DNA of 64,000 nucleotides from Oscillospiraceae bacterium (GTDB lineage Bacteria > Bacillota > Clostridia > Oscillospirales > Oscillospiraceae). Each line of letters opens with the position of its first letter. The first letter of the stretch is position 1. A program made the position numbers and the translations under genes. Positions 49,109 through 58,489 of the stretch are shown here, one piece after another. The notes below the pieces were generated by a model, which saw only the letters and a list, made by a program, of their open reading frames with translations, searched no databases and was not told where the DNA came from. Location of the stretch: positions 31,096 through 95,095 of the forward strand of contig JAFXUU010000056.1 in NCBI GenBank assembly GCA_017524845.1, given 5' to 3'.

Positions 49109-50428
49109 TTATTCGCCGTAGAACTCCGTGTAGATGCCCCGGACGGCTGTCTCGTAGTCCGCCGCGTCGATGCCCAGGATGATGTTCAGCTCGCTGGAGC
49201 CCTGGTCGATCATGCGGATGTTGACCCCCGCGGCGGTGACCGCCCCCAGGATGCGGGCGGCGATGCCCTTGTTGGCCACCATGCCGTGTCCTACCACGGC
49301 GATAAGGGCCAGGTCCTCCTCCAGTTGCACCCGGTCGGGCTTCAGCTGCTCCCGCAGCGCCGCCAGGATCTCCTCCCGGTGGGGGGCGAAGGCGGCCTCG
49401 GAGACCACCACGGACATGGTGTCGATGCCGGTGGGGCAGTGCTCAAAGGGGACGCCGTTCTGCGCAAAGATGTTCAGCAGGCGGGCCGCGAAGCCGATCT
49501 CGCTGTTCATCAGGCTCTTCTCCACCAGCACGGCCGCGAAGCCCTTCCGCCCGGCCACGCCGGTGACGGGGACCGTCTCCGTCCCCTCCGGCAGGGCCGC
49601 CACGATCAGGGTGCCGGGGTCCTGGGGCCGGTTGGTGTTGCGGATGTTGATGGGGATGCCCGCCCGGCGCACGGGGAACACCGCGTCCTCGTGGAGCACG
49701 GAGGCCCCCATGTAGGAAAGCTCCCGCAGCTCCCGGTAGGTGATGTACTGAATGGGGCGGGCGTTGCGCACGATGCGGGGGTCCGTGAAGAGGACGCCGG
49801 ACACGTCCGTCCAGTTCTCGTAGAGATCCGCACCGGCGGCCCGGGCGGCCAGAGATCCGCTCACGTCGGAGCCGCCCCGGGAGAAGGTGTGGATCGCGCC
49901 GGTCGCATCGGCGCCGTAGAAGCCGGGGATCACAGCCCGGTCCAGCCCGGCCAGGGCCCGGGACAGGAGGTCCTGGGTCGTCTCCGCGTCGAAGGCGCCC
50001 TCCGGGGTGAAGCGCACGCAGTCCGCCGCATCCAGGAAGGGCCAGCCCAGCCAGGCTGCCAGCAGCTTCGAATTGAGATACTCCCCGCGGCTGGCCATGT
50101 AGTCCCGCCGGGGTCCCGCGCGCAGCTGACCTTCCACGGCCGCCAGCTCTCCCTCCAGATCGAAGGCGACGCCCAGCTCCCTTGCAATGTCGGAAAAGCG
50201 GGCGCGGATCCGGTCCAGCACCGGGGCGAAATCCTCCCCGGCGGCGGCCGCGTCGTAACAGCGGTAGAGCAGGTCGGTGACCTTGGTGTCCCCGCTGTCC
50301 CGCTTGCCCGGAGCGGAGGCCACCACGAAGCGGCGGGCGGGGTCGGCGGCCAGGATGGCCCCTACCTTGCGGAACTGGGCGGCGCTGGCCAGGCTGCTGC
50401 CCCCGAATTTGGCGACGATCGTTTTCAT
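49109..50428 (-). CDS. lysC: Aspartate kinase
   Basis: A 439-residue aspartokinase, catalysing ATP-dependent phosphorylation of aspartate, the first step to lysine, threonine and methionine. The kinase domain shows KFGGSS at the N-terminus and FSRGGSDVSGSLAA. Two ACT domains follow (about residues 295-360 and 365-439; VTGVAGRKGFAAVLVEKS, LIAVVGHGMVANKGIAARIL), the site of amino-acid feedback control. This is the monofunctional type without homoserine dehydrogenase. GGGGAAAG precedes ATG 50428; a longer frame to 50476 would cross the promoter region. It stands alone between divergent promoters. Confidence 0.93.
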   Translation of the reverse strand: MKTIVAKFGGSSLASAAQFRKVGAILAADPARRFVVASAPGKRDSGDTKVTDLLYRCYDAAAAGEDFAPVLDRIRARFSDIARELGVAFDLEGELAAVEGQLRAGPRRDYMASRGEYLNSKLLAAWLGWPFLDAADCVRFTPEGAFDAETTQDLLSRALAGLDRAVIPGFYGADATGAIHTFSRGGSDVSGSLAARAAGADLYENWTDVSGVLFTDPRIVRNARPIQYITYRELRELSYMGASVLHEDAVFPVRRAGIPINIRNTNRPQDPGTLIVAALPEGTETVPVTGVAGRKGFAAVLVEKSLMNSEIGFAARLLNIFAQNGVPFEHCPTGIDTMSVVVSEAAFAPHREEILAALREQLKPDRVQLEEDLALIAVVGHGMVANKGIAARILGAVTAAGVNIRMIDQGSSELNIILGIDAADYETAVRGIYTEFYGE

Positions 50429-50485
50429 TTTTCTTTCCCCTTTGAACGGCGCTGCCGCGCCTGCATAAAAATCCAAGATTTTGCA

Positions 50486-50514
50486 AATATACCACGTCCG
50501 GGAGCGCTTGTCAA
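50486..50514 (-). promoter_or_regulatory. Promoter of the aspartate kinase gene
   Basis: Minus strand: consensus TTGACA (50509-50514), 17 bases, TATATT (50486-50491). Confidence 0.8.
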
Positions 50515-50573
50515 CGGCGGCAGGGGTCGGTGCGGGGGCGAAAAAGATCGGCGGGGAAAATTTCCACGCCGGA

Positions 50574-50602
50574 TTGTAATAATCCCCCGGCTGTTGTATA
50601 CT
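50574..50602 (+). promoter_or_regulatory. Promoter of the hydrolase-MurF-Ddl operon
   Basis: TTGTAA (50574-50579), 17 bases, TATACT (50597-50602). Divergent from the aspartate kinase promoter. Confidence 0.8.
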
Positions 50603-50651
50603 TCTATTTTAGGGTAATGTGGGAAGATGTTTGAAGTCGAGAGGTCGCGCC

Positions 50652-51404
50652 ATGGTCGTGGAAGTGCAGGGTATCCCCGTCAACTACATAGTCTGCGGCG
50701 AGGGGCCGGAAACGGCGGTGATCCTCCAGGGCTGGGGAACGAAGCTGGGCCTTTACAGAGACCTGGCGGAGCACCTGGGGAGGACCATGCGCGTCTTTCT
50801 GCCGGAGCTCCCCGGCTTCGGGGAGACGCCGGAGCCGCCGGAGGCCTGGGACGCGGAGGACTACGCCGCCTTCGTCCTGAAGCTGCTGGAGGCCTTGGAC
50901 GTGGAAAAGACCCACCTGATCGGCCACTCCAACGGGGGGCGCATCATGCTGGTGCTGGCTTCGGAGAAACGAAAGGCGGACTTCGGCAAGCTGGTGTTTA
51001 TGGACGCGGCGGGGGTCGTCCCCAGGCCCACGGCAAAGAAGAAGCTCCGCACCTTCACCTACAAGCTGGGAAAACTCTTCCTTTCCCCCTTCCCCGCCGC
51101 CCTGGAGCGCTTCCGGCAAAAGCGGGGCTCGGCGGATTACCGGGCCGCCTCCCCCGTCATGCGCGCCACCCTGGTGAAGCTGGTGAACCGGGACCTGACG
51201 GCCCTCATGCCGAGCATCCCCAACCCCAGCCTCCTGATCTGGGGGGAGAAGGACGCCGACACGCCCCTGTGGATGGGCCGGGTCTTCGAGGAGAAGATCC
51301 CCGACGCGGGGCTGGTGACCGTGCCCGGCGCGGGGCACTACGCCTATCTGGAGCAGCCCGGCTTCGTGTTCCGGGTGCTGGATTCCTTTTTTGGAGCGAA
51401 CTGA
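50652..51404 (+). CDS. Alpha/beta hydrolase of a peptidoglycan operon
   Basis: A 250-residue classic alpha/beta hydrolase: the oxyanion motif is ILQGWGTKLG, the nucleophile elbow GHSNGG, and the late GEKDADTPL and PGAGHYAYLEQP contain the catalytic Asp and His. It is first in an operon with MurF (1-base gap) and Ddl. The substrate is unknown; a role in wall-precursor or membrane ester chemistry is suggested only by context. ATG 50652 follows GAGAGG. Confidence 0.85.
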   Translation: MVVEVQGIPVNYIVCGEGPETAVILQGWGTKLGLYRDLAEHLGRTMRVFLPELPGFGETPEPPEAWDAEDYAAFVLKLLEALDVEKTHLIGHSNGGRIMLVLASEKRKADFGKLVFMDAAGVVPRPTAKKKLRTFTYKLGKLFLSPFPAALERFRQKRGSADYRAASPVMRATLVKLVNRDLTALMPSIPNPSLLIWGEKDADTPLWMGRVFEEKIPDAGLVTVPGAGHYAYLEQPGFVFRVLDSFFGAN

Positions 51405-51405
51405 T

Positions 51406-52941
51406 ATGACCGTCGCCTTCGCCGTTCTGACCGTATGTTATCTTCTCTGCGCTTTCTTCCTCTTCCGGAAGCACGTCCACATCTTCCAGCTGGACGGCTA
51501 CAAGCACGAGGTACAGAAGAAGTGGATCCGGGAAAACCTGGAGGACATCCTGCTGCGCAGCGTCTGGGCCCTGGGGGCCGTGCTTCTGCTGCGGGAGCTG
51601 GGGAAATGGGGCGCTTATCTCAGCGCCGTCCTCTTCCTCATCGTGGCCGCCCTGAACCTGCCCAAAAAGGCCAAAAAGGCCCTGGTCTTCACCGCCAGGG
51701 TGCGCCGCCTGGCCGTCACCTTCCTCATCCTCTGCTGCATCCCGCCCCTGCTGGGCTTTCTCGCCCCGGAGGGGGAGGCCTTCGGCGCTCTGCTCATGTC
51801 CTTCGCCCTGGTCTTCGCCCCCTGGCTGCTCCTGGGGGCAGATACCATCAACCGCCCCGTGGAGAAGGCGGTGAGCGATTGGTATATCCGGGACGCCCGG
51901 CGCATCCTGGCCCAGGATCCGGAGCTGAAGATCATCGGGGTCACGGGAAGCTACGGGAAGACCAGCGTCAAGTTTTTCCTTGAAAAGCTGCTGAGCGTCC
52001 AATATAATGTTTTGGTTACGCCCCTCAACTACAACACCACCCTGGGGGTGGTGCGCACCGTGCGCGAGAATCTGCGGCCTGTCCACGAGGTCTTCGTCTG
52101 TGAGATGGGGGCCCGGAATGTGGGGGACATCCGGGAGATCTGCGAGCTGGTGCATCCGCAGATGGGGATCATCACCGCCATCGGCCCCCAGCACCTGGAG
52201 AGCTTCAAAAGCCTGGCGAACGTGGTGAAGACCAAGTTCGAGCTGGCCGACGCCCTCCCGCCCAACGGGGTGTTTTTCGGCAATATGGATTCCGAGGAGA
52301 TCCGCAACCGCAAGGTCTCCGTCCCCACCGTGGGCTACGGTACACTCCGGGGGGACTACCGGGCGGAGGACATCCGCTGCGACGAGCACGGCCTCCGCTT
52401 CACCGTGCGGGGCGTGGAATTTCAGACGAAGCTGCTGGGCAGGCACAACGTGCAGAACCTCACCGGGGCCATCGCCGTGGCAAATACCCTGGGCATCCCC
52501 TTGGAGAAGCTGAAGCTGCCCGTGCGGCAGCTGGAGGCGGTGGAGCACCGGCAGCAGCTCCTGGGGAGCGGCGACCGCCTCGTCATCGACGACGCGTACA
52601 ATTCCAATCCCGCCGGGGCTCTGGCAGCCCTGGAGACTCTGGCCATGTTCGAAGGCCTGCGCATTCTGGTGACGCCGGGCATGGTGGAGCTGGGTGAAAA
52701 GCAGCGGGAGCTGAACACCGAGCTGGGCCGCCAGGCGGCGACGCGCTGCGACCGGGCCGTGCTGGTGGGGAAGAAGCAGGCCGGGCCCCTTCGGGAGGGG
52801 TTGCTGGCAGCGGGCTTCCCGGAGGAGCACATCCGGGTGGCCGATACGGTGGAGGAGGCCGTCGCCATCGCCGACGCCTTCCCGGCGGAGGGCCGGAGGA
52901 TCATTCTGCTGGAGAACGATTTACCGGACAACTACACGTAA
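51406..52941 (+). CDS. murF: MurF-like Mur ligase with N-terminal membrane domain
   Basis: A 511-residue protein. Residues 1-150 form about five hydrophobic segments (VLTVCYLLCAFFLF, a pair at 50-90, another pair at 107-148). The Mur ligase follows: the ATP loop is GVTGSYGKTSVK from about residue 178, then CEMGARNVGDIREIC, GPQHLESF, the central GRHNVQNLTGAIAVA and the C-terminal DDAYNSNPAGALAAL. MurF adds D-Ala-D-Ala to UDP-MurNAc-tripeptide and is normally soluble; here the enzyme would be fixed to the membrane. The downstream ddl supports the D-Ala-D-Ala step. ATG 51406 starts 1 base after the hydrolase stop. Confidence 0.85.
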   Translation: MTVAFAVLTVCYLLCAFFLFRKHVHIFQLDGYKHEVQKKWIRENLEDILLRSVWALGAVLLLRELGKWGAYLSAVLFLIVAALNLPKKAKKALVFTARVRRLAVTFLILCCIPPLLGFLAPEGEAFGALLMSFALVFAPWLLLGADTINRPVEKAVSDWYIRDARRILAQDPELKIIGVTGSYGKTSVKFFLEKLLSVQYNVLVTPLNYNTTLGVVRTVRENLRPVHEVFVCEMGARNVGDIREICELVHPQMGIITAIGPQHLESFKSLANVVKTKFELADALPPNGVFFGNMDSEEIRNRKVSVPTVGYGTLRGDYRAEDIRCDEHGLRFTVRGVEFQTKLLGRHNVQNLTGAIAVANTLGIPLEKLKLPVRQLEAVEHRQQLLGSGDRLVIDDAYNSNPAGALAALETLAMFEGLRILVTPGMVELGEKQRELNTELGRQAATRCDRAVLVGKKQAGPLREGLLAAGFPEEHIRVADTVEEAVAIADAFPAEGRRIILLENDLPDNYT

Positions 52942-53009
52942 CAAGCAATAAGTAATAGCTGACCGTCGGCGCGGGGCGTCCGGCGGAAATCTGGAGGTCG
53001 GTACAGCCC

Positions 53010-54191
53010 ATGAAAATAACCGTCGGTCTGTTTTTTGGCGGCGCCAGCGTGGAGCATGAGGTGAGCGTCATTTCCGCGCTGCAGGCGCTGCGCGCCTTCG
53101 ACCGGGACAAATATACCGTGCTGCCCGTCTACATCACCCGGGACCACGCCTTTTACACCGGAGAGGCGGCGGGGCGGATCGAGGAATACCGGGACGTCCC
53201 GGCCCTGCTGAAAAAGTGCACCCGCGTCCTGCCCGCCCGGGAAGGGGACAGGGTGGGCCTCCTGCCCTACGGGCGCTTCGGCCTGAAATCGAAGCCCCTG
53301 GCGCTGCTCGACCTGGCCTTTCCCGTGGTCCACGGCACCAACGTGGAGGACGGGGCCCTGCAGGGCTATTTCCGCACCCTGGGCCTGCCCTTCGCCGGAC
53401 CGGACGTGGAGGGCAGCGCCGTGGGCATGGACAAATACGCCCAGAAGCTGCTCTATGCCGCCGCGGGTCTCCCCGTGCTCCCCGCTCTGCGTCTCCGCGC
53501 CGGGGACGACCGGGCCGAGCAGCTGGCGCGGATCTCCGCGAAGCTGCCCTTCCCCCTCATCGTGAAGCCCCTGGACCTGGGCTCCAGCGTGGGCATCCGG
53601 CTGGTAAAATCGGAAAGCGAGCTGCCCGAGGCCCTGGACGAAGCCTTTTCCTTCTCCCCCCGGGCCCTGGCGGAAAAGGCCGTGCGGCCCCTGCGGGAGC
53701 TGAACTGCGCTGTGCTGGGGGACGCGGAGGAGGCCGAGGCCAGCGAGGTGGAGGAGCCCGTCATGGGTGACGAGATCCTCTCCTACCGGGACAAATACGA
53801 GGGAGGCGCCAAGGGCGGCAAGGCCTCCGGCGGCAAGGGCATGAGCGGCCTCAGCCGCCTGCTCCCCGCGCCCATCTCCCCGGAACTGCGGGAGGAGGTG
53901 CGTTCCCTGGCCGTGCGGGCCTTCCGGGCCCTGGATCTCAGCGGCGTGGCCCGCATCGATTTCCTGCTCAACGGCGAGACCGGCGAGCTTTTCATCAACG
54001 AGGCGAACACCATTCCCGGCTCCCTTTCCTTCTACCTCTGGGAGCCTTTGGGGCTTGGCTACACGGCCCTGCTGGACCGGCTGGTCTCCCTGGCCCTGAA
54101 GCGGGAGCGGCAGCGGGGCGGCTTCAGAAACGCCGTGGACACCGGTATCCTGAAGGGCTTTTCCGGCGGCGCCAAGGGGACGAAGGGATAG
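53010..54191 (+). CDS. ddl: D-alanine--D-alanine ligase
   Basis: A 393-residue ATP-grasp ligase making the D-Ala-D-Ala dipeptide. Motifs: LFFGGASVEHEVSVISA, PVVHGTNVEDGALQG, the ATP-binding FPLIVKPLDLGSSVGI, and INEANTIPGSLSFYLWE for metal and second-substrate binding. In the omega-loop region (after ILSYRDKYEG) there is a Gly/Lys-rich insert of roughly 15 residues (GGAKGGKASGGKG). I see no reason to call it a Van-type D-lactate or D-serine ligase, but the specificity-loop residues should be checked. It is 68 bases after murF; the C-terminal 20 residues are another Gly/Lys-rich tail. Confidence 0.9.
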   Translation: MKITVGLFFGGASVEHEVSVISALQALRAFDRDKYTVLPVYITRDHAFYTGEAAGRIEEYRDVPALLKKCTRVLPAREGDRVGLLPYGRFGLKSKPLALLDLAFPVVHGTNVEDGALQGYFRTLGLPFAGPDVEGSAVGMDKYAQKLLYAAAGLPVLPALRLRAGDDRAEQLARISAKLPFPLIVKPLDLGSSVGIRLVKSESELPEALDEAFSFSPRALAEKAVRPLRELNCAVLGDAEEAEASEVEEPVMGDEILSYRDKYEGGAKGGKASGGKGMSGLSRLLPAPISPELREEVRSLAVRAFRALDLSGVARIDFLLNGETGELFINEANTIPGSLSFYLWEPLGLGYTALLDRLVSLALKRERQRGGFRNAVDTGILKGFSGGAKGTKG

Positions 54192-54235
54192 CTTCGCTGT
54201 TTTTTGCTTTCAGTCACGGAGAAAAGCGCGAGGGG

Positions 54236-54281
54236 ACTCCCTCAGTCGGCTTCGCCGACAGCTCCCTCAAAGAGGGAGCCA
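54236..54281. repeat. Short palindromic intergenic repeat
   Basis: Two adjacent hairpins: GTCGGC-TTC-GCCGAC (54245-54259) and GCTCCCTC-AAA-GAGGGAGC (54261-54279). It resembles short dispersed repeats I recall between genes of Oscillospiraceae genomes. It lies between ddl and prfB. Confidence 0.6.
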
Positions 54282-54300
54282 ACAGGAAGGATGATTACGA

Positions 54301-55401
54301 ATGATCGAATTTGAAGAATATAAGGTAAAGCTCAACGCCCTCAAGCCCACCCTGGAGACCCTGCGGGACGGCATGAAGCTGGACGCCGCCCAGGAGGAGA
54401 TCCGAGAGCTGGAGGCAAGGACCTCCGCCGACGGCTTCTGGAACGACGCGGCCGCCGCCACCAAGGTGCAGCAGCAGATGAAGCGCCTGCAGGACAAGTG
54501 CGAGACCTACGACCGGCTCGTAAAGCAGTGGGACGACCTTTACACCCTCTGCGACATGGCCCTGGAGGAGAACGACGACAGCCTCCTCCCGGAGCTCACG
54601 GAGGACTACGACAAGTTCGCCGCCCGGCTGGAGCAGGTGCGCCTGAGCACGCTTCTCACCGGGGAATACGACGCCAACAACGCCATCCTCACCCTCCACC
54701 CCGGGGCGGGGGGCACCGAGGCCCAGGACTGGGCCAGCATGCTCTACCGCATGTACACCCGCTGGGCAGAGCGCCACGGCTTCAAGTATACCCTGCTGGA
54801 CTGGCAGGACGGGGACGAGGCGGGCATCAAATCCGCCTCCATCAAGATCGAGGGCGAGAACGCATACGGCTACCTCAAGAGCGAGCACGGGGTGCACCGC
54901 CTGGTGCGCATTTCCCCCTTCGACGCCTCCGGCCGCCGGCAGACCAGCTTCGCCGCCGTGGAGGTCATGCCGGAGATCACGGACACGAGCGAGATCGAGC
55001 TCCGGGACGAGGACATCAAGATGGACGTGTTCCGCTCCTCCGGCGCGGGGGGGCAGAAGGTCAACAAGACCTCCTCCGCCGTCCGCCTCACCCATATCCC
55101 CACGGGTATCGTGGTCTCCTCCCAGGTGGAGCGGAGCCACTTCCAGAACCTGGAGAACTGCAAGGAGATGCTGCGGGCGAAGCTGGCGGAGATCAAGGAA
55201 CGGGAGCATCTGGAAAAGATCAGCGACATCAAGGGCGTTCAGATGAAGATCGACTTCGGCAGCGCCATCCGCTCCTACGTTTTTATGCCCTACACCCTGG
55301 CCAAGGACAACCGGACCGGCTTTGAAAACGGCAACATCGGCAGCGTGATGGACGGGGACATCGACGGCTTCATCAACGCCTTTCTGAGCCAGCGGGCGTG
55401 A
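54301..55401 (+). CDS. prfB: Peptide chain release factor 2
   Basis: A 366-residue RF2, which reads UGA and UAA and releases the finished peptide. The recognition motif is SPF (RISPFDASG) and the peptidyl-hydrolysis motif is GGQ at residues 250-252. The protein is complete in one frame from the ATG: the programmed +1 frameshift that most bacteria use near codon 25 of prfB is absent, so autoregulation by that means is lost. AGGAAGG upstream gives the start. The gene stands alone. Confidence 0.95.
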   Translation: MIEFEEYKVKLNALKPTLETLRDGMKLDAAQEEIRELEARTSADGFWNDAAAATKVQQQMKRLQDKCETYDRLVKQWDDLYTLCDMALEENDDSLLPELTEDYDKFAARLEQVRLSTLLTGEYDANNAILTLHPGAGGTEAQDWASMLYRMYTRWAERHGFKYTLLDWQDGDEAGIKSASIKIEGENAYGYLKSEHGVHRLVRISPFDASGRRQTSFAAVEVMPEITDTSEIELRDEDIKMDVFRSSGAGGQKVNKTSSAVRLTHIPTGIVVSSQVERSHFQNLENCKEMLRAKLAEIKEREHLEKISDIKGVQMKIDFGSAIRSYVFMPYTLAKDNRTGFENGNIGSVMDGDIDGFINAFLSQRA

Positions 55402-55533
55402 TCGGCGCCGGCCCCCCGGCCGCCGTGTTCATGCCCCGGGGTCTCCGTCCGTTCACGTGATTGTTCGGTTTATGTAATTTGATCGGGGCTCAGCCCCGGG
55501 AGGAGGAGCGGCGGAAGCCCGCCGCGGTCACCC

Positions 55534-57033
55534 ATGAAATATGAGATCGGGTTCGACAACGAAAAGTATCTTCAGCTCCAGTCCCAGCACATTCGGGAGC
55601 GGATCGGCCAGTTCGGCGGCAAGCTCTACCTGGAGTTCGGCGGCAAGCTCTTCGACGACAACCACGCCTCCCGGGTGCTCCCCGGCTTCCAGCCGGACAG
55701 CAAGGTGAAGATGCTCCTCACCATGAAGGACCAGGCGGAGATCGTCATGGTCATCAACGCCGGGGACATCGAGAAGAACAAGGTGCGGGGGGACCTGGGC
55801 ATCACCTACGACCTGGATCTGCTGCGCCTGATCGACGCCTTCCGGGGCATCGGCCTTTATGTGGGCAGCGTAGTCATTACCCAGTTTGACCTGCACGCCG
55901 CAGCGGGGGAAGCCTTCCAGAAGCGGCTGGAGGGACTGGGCCTCCGGGTCTGGCGGCATTACGCCATCCCCAACTACCCTTACGACGTGGAGAAGATCGC
56001 CTCGGAGGAGGGCTTCGGCCGCAACGACTTCGTGGAAACGGAGCGGCCCCTGGTGGTGGTCACGGCCCCCGGCCCCGGCAGCGGCAAAATGGCCACCTGT
56101 CTCAGCCAGCTCTACCACGAGCATAAGCGGGGCGTGGACGCAGGCTACGCCAAGTTCGAGACCTTCCCCATCTGGAACCTCCCCCTGAAGCACCCGGTGA
56201 ACCTGGCCTACGAGGCGGCCACCACGGACCTGGACGACGTGAACATGATCGACCCCTTCCACCTGGACGCCTACGGGATCACCACGGTGAACTACAACCG
56301 GGACGTCGAGATCTACCCGCTGATGAAAACCATCTTCGAAAACATCTTTGGCTCCTGTCCCTACAAATCCCCCACGGACATGGGGGTGAACATGGCCGGC
56401 TACTGCATCATCGACGACGACGCGGTGATCCACGCGGCCAACAAGGAGATCGTCCGCCGCTGGTTCGACGCGGCCTGCGCCTACCGCAAGGGCTCGCTGG
56501 ACAAAACCGTGGTGCTGAAGAACGAGAGCATCATGAAGCAGGCGGGGCTGAGCCCGGATAACCGGAAGGTGGCCGGGGCCGCCCGGGAAAAGGCGGAGGC
56601 CACGGGAGAGCCCGCCGCCGCCATGGAGCTCTGCGACGGGCGGGTCCTCACCGGGAAGACCTCGAAGCTCCTGGGGGCTTCCAGCGCCCTGCTCCTCAAC
56701 GCCCTGAAAGCCCTGGCGGGGATCCCCGACGAGCGGCACCTCATCAGCCCGGACGTGATCCAGCCCATCCAGCGGCTGAAGGTGGATCTGCTGGGGGGCT
56801 CCAACCCCCGCCTCCACGCCGACGAGGTGCTCATCGCCCTCTCCGTCTGCGCGGTGACGGACCCGGTGGCTGCGGCCGCCATGGCCCAGCTGCCCAACCT
56901 GAAAAATACGGAAGTCCACTCCACCGTGCTTTTGAGCCAGGTGGACGAGAATACCTACAAGAAGCTGGGGGCGCATCTCACCTGCGACCCGGTCTACCAG
57001 TCGAAAAAGCTCTACCATAAGGGGGTAAGATGA
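55534..57033 (+). CDS. DUF1846 family protein
   Basis: A 499-residue DUF1846 protein, a conserved family with a structure known from structural genomics but without a proven function. It contains a P-loop-like segment TAPGPGSGKMATCLSQLYHE and a C-terminal helical part. The family is common in Firmicutes and Actinobacteria. It overlaps the start of the nicotinate phosphoribosyltransferase gene (ATG at 57030, stop at 57031-57033), so the two are translationally coupled. GGGAGGAGGAG lies about 20 bases upstream, a longer distance than usual. Confidence 0.88.
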   Translation: MKYEIGFDNEKYLQLQSQHIRERIGQFGGKLYLEFGGKLFDDNHASRVLPGFQPDSKVKMLLTMKDQAEIVMVINAGDIEKNKVRGDLGITYDLDLLRLIDAFRGIGLYVGSVVITQFDLHAAAGEAFQKRLEGLGLRVWRHYAIPNYPYDVEKIASEEGFGRNDFVETERPLVVVTAPGPGSGKMATCLSQLYHEHKRGVDAGYAKFETFPIWNLPLKHPVNLAYEAATTDLDDVNMIDPFHLDAYGITTVNYNRDVEIYPLMKTIFENIFGSCPYKSPTDMGVNMAGYCIIDDDAVIHAANKEIVRRWFDAACAYRKGSLDKTVVLKNESIMKQAGLSPDNRKVAGAAREKAEATGEPAAAMELCDGRVLTGKTSKLLGASSALLLNALKALAGIPDERHLISPDVIQPIQRLKVDLLGGSNPRLHADEVLIALSVCAVTDPVAAAAMAQLPNLKNTEVHSTVLLSQVDENTYKKLGAHLTCDPVYQSKKLYHKGVR

Positions 57034-58481
57034 TGGACGAGCTGAACTACACCATGCTCTGCGATTTCTACGAGCTCACCATGGGCAACGGCTATTTCAA
57101 AACCGGACTCCACAAAAAGATCTGCTATTTCGACGTCTTCTTCCGCAAGGTGCCCGACGGGGGCGGCTTCGCCATCGCCGCGGGCCTGGACCAGATCATC
57201 GACTATATCCAGAACCTGCACTTCGACAAGCGGGACGTCGAATATCTCCGCAGTAAGGGCTGCTTCGACGAGCAGTTCCTCCGCTGGCTGAAATACTTCC
57301 GCTTCACCGGAGACATCTGGGCCGTGCCGGAGGGCACCCCCGTCTTCCCCGGGGAGCCGGTCATCACCGTCCGCGCCCCGGCGGTGGAGGCCCAGCTGGT
57401 GGAGACCTATCTCCTGCTGCAGTTCAACCATCAGTCCCTCATCGCCACCAAGGCCAACCGGGTGGTGCGGGCGGCCCAGGGGCGGCCCGTGCTGGAGTTC
57501 GGCTCCCGCCGGGCCCAGGGGGGCGACGCGGCCATTCTCGGCGCCCGGGCCACCTATATCGGCGGCTGCGCCGGTACGGCCTGCACCATCACCGACCAAC
57601 TCTACGGCGTGCCCGCCGGGGGCACCATGGCCCACAGCTGGGTGCAGATGTTCGATAGTGAGTATGAGGCCTTCAAGGCCTACTGCGAGATCTACCCCAC
57701 CAACGCCACCCTTCTGGTGGACACCTACAACACCCTGAAGTCCGGCGTCCCCAACGCCATCCGCTGCTTCAAGGAAATCCTGGTGCCCAAGGGGATCACG
57801 AATTTCGCCATCCGTCTGGATTCCGGCGATATCTCCTACCTCAGCAAGCAGGCCCGGAAGATGCTGGATGAGGCGGGGCTCCAGTGCTGCAGGATCACCG
57901 CCTCCAACGCCCTGGACGAGGAGCTCATCCAGGACCTCATCTCCCAGGGCGCCTGCGTGGACACCTTCGGCGTGGGCGAACGGCTGATCACCGCCCGGAG
58001 CGAGCCCGTGTTCGGCGCGGTGTACAAGCTGGCCGCCGTGGAGACCGAGGCAGGGGATATCCTCCCCCGGATCAAGATCAGCGAGAATACGGCCAAGATC
58101 ACCACCCCCCATTTCAAGAAGGTCTATCGCCTCTTCGACCGGGCCACCGGCAAGGCCCTGGCGGACCAGATCTGTGTGTGGGACGAGACCGTGGACGACA
58201 CCCAGCCCCTCACCATTTTCGACCAGGACGCCGTGTGGAAGACGAAGAAGCTGGAAAACTTCCGGGCCCAGGAACTGCTGGTGCCCATCTTCCAGGCGGG
58301 CAAGCTGGTGTACCGTCGCCCCTCTCTGAAGGAGATCCGGGAATATTGCGCCGCCCAGGTGGACCTCCTCTGGGACGAAGTGAAGCGCTTCCACAATCCG
58401 CACACCTACTACGTGGACCTCTCCGAAAAGCTCTGGCTGGTGAAACGGGAGCTCCTGCGCCTGACCGCGGAGGAAGGCTGA
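57030..58481 (+). CDS. pncB: Nicotinate phosphoribosyltransferase
   Basis: A 483-residue enzyme that joins nicotinate and PRPP to give nicotinate mononucleotide in NAD salvage. Family motifs are DFYELTMGNGYF at the N-terminus, FGSRRAQGGDAA, HSWVQMFDSE and RLDSGDISYLSKQARK, which are the usual PRPP- and substrate-binding blocks. The start is ATG 57030 (or the ATG three bases later), overlapping the DUF1846 stop, with GGGGGTAAG upstream. The MITE-like element begins 8 bases after its stop and its hairpin may end the transcript. Confidence 0.93.
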   Translation: MMDELNYTMLCDFYELTMGNGYFKTGLHKKICYFDVFFRKVPDGGGFAIAAGLDQIIDYIQNLHFDKRDVEYLRSKGCFDEQFLRWLKYFRFTGDIWAVPEGTPVFPGEPVITVRAPAVEAQLVETYLLLQFNHQSLIATKANRVVRAAQGRPVLEFGSRRAQGGDAAILGARATYIGGCAGTACTITDQLYGVPAGGTMAHSWVQMFDSEYEAFKAYCEIYPTNATLLVDTYNTLKSGVPNAIRCFKEILVPKGITNFAIRLDSGDISYLSKQARKMLDEAGLQCCRITASNALDEELIQDLISQGACVDTFGVGERLITARSEPVFGAVYKLAAVETEAGDILPRIKISENTAKITTPHFKKVYRLFDRATGKALADQICVWDETVDDTQPLTIFDQDAVWKTKKLENFRAQELLVPIFQAGKLVYRRPSLKEIREYCAAQVDLLWDEVKRFHNPHTYYVDLSEKLWLVKRELLRLTAEEG

Positions 58482-58489
58482 GGGGACAC

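Noticed and set aside
53010-54191. Ddl as a vancomycin-resistance (VanG/VanC-type) ligase
   Set aside because: No vanXY, vanT, vanH or vanRS genes nearby, and no clear Van-type specificity motif.
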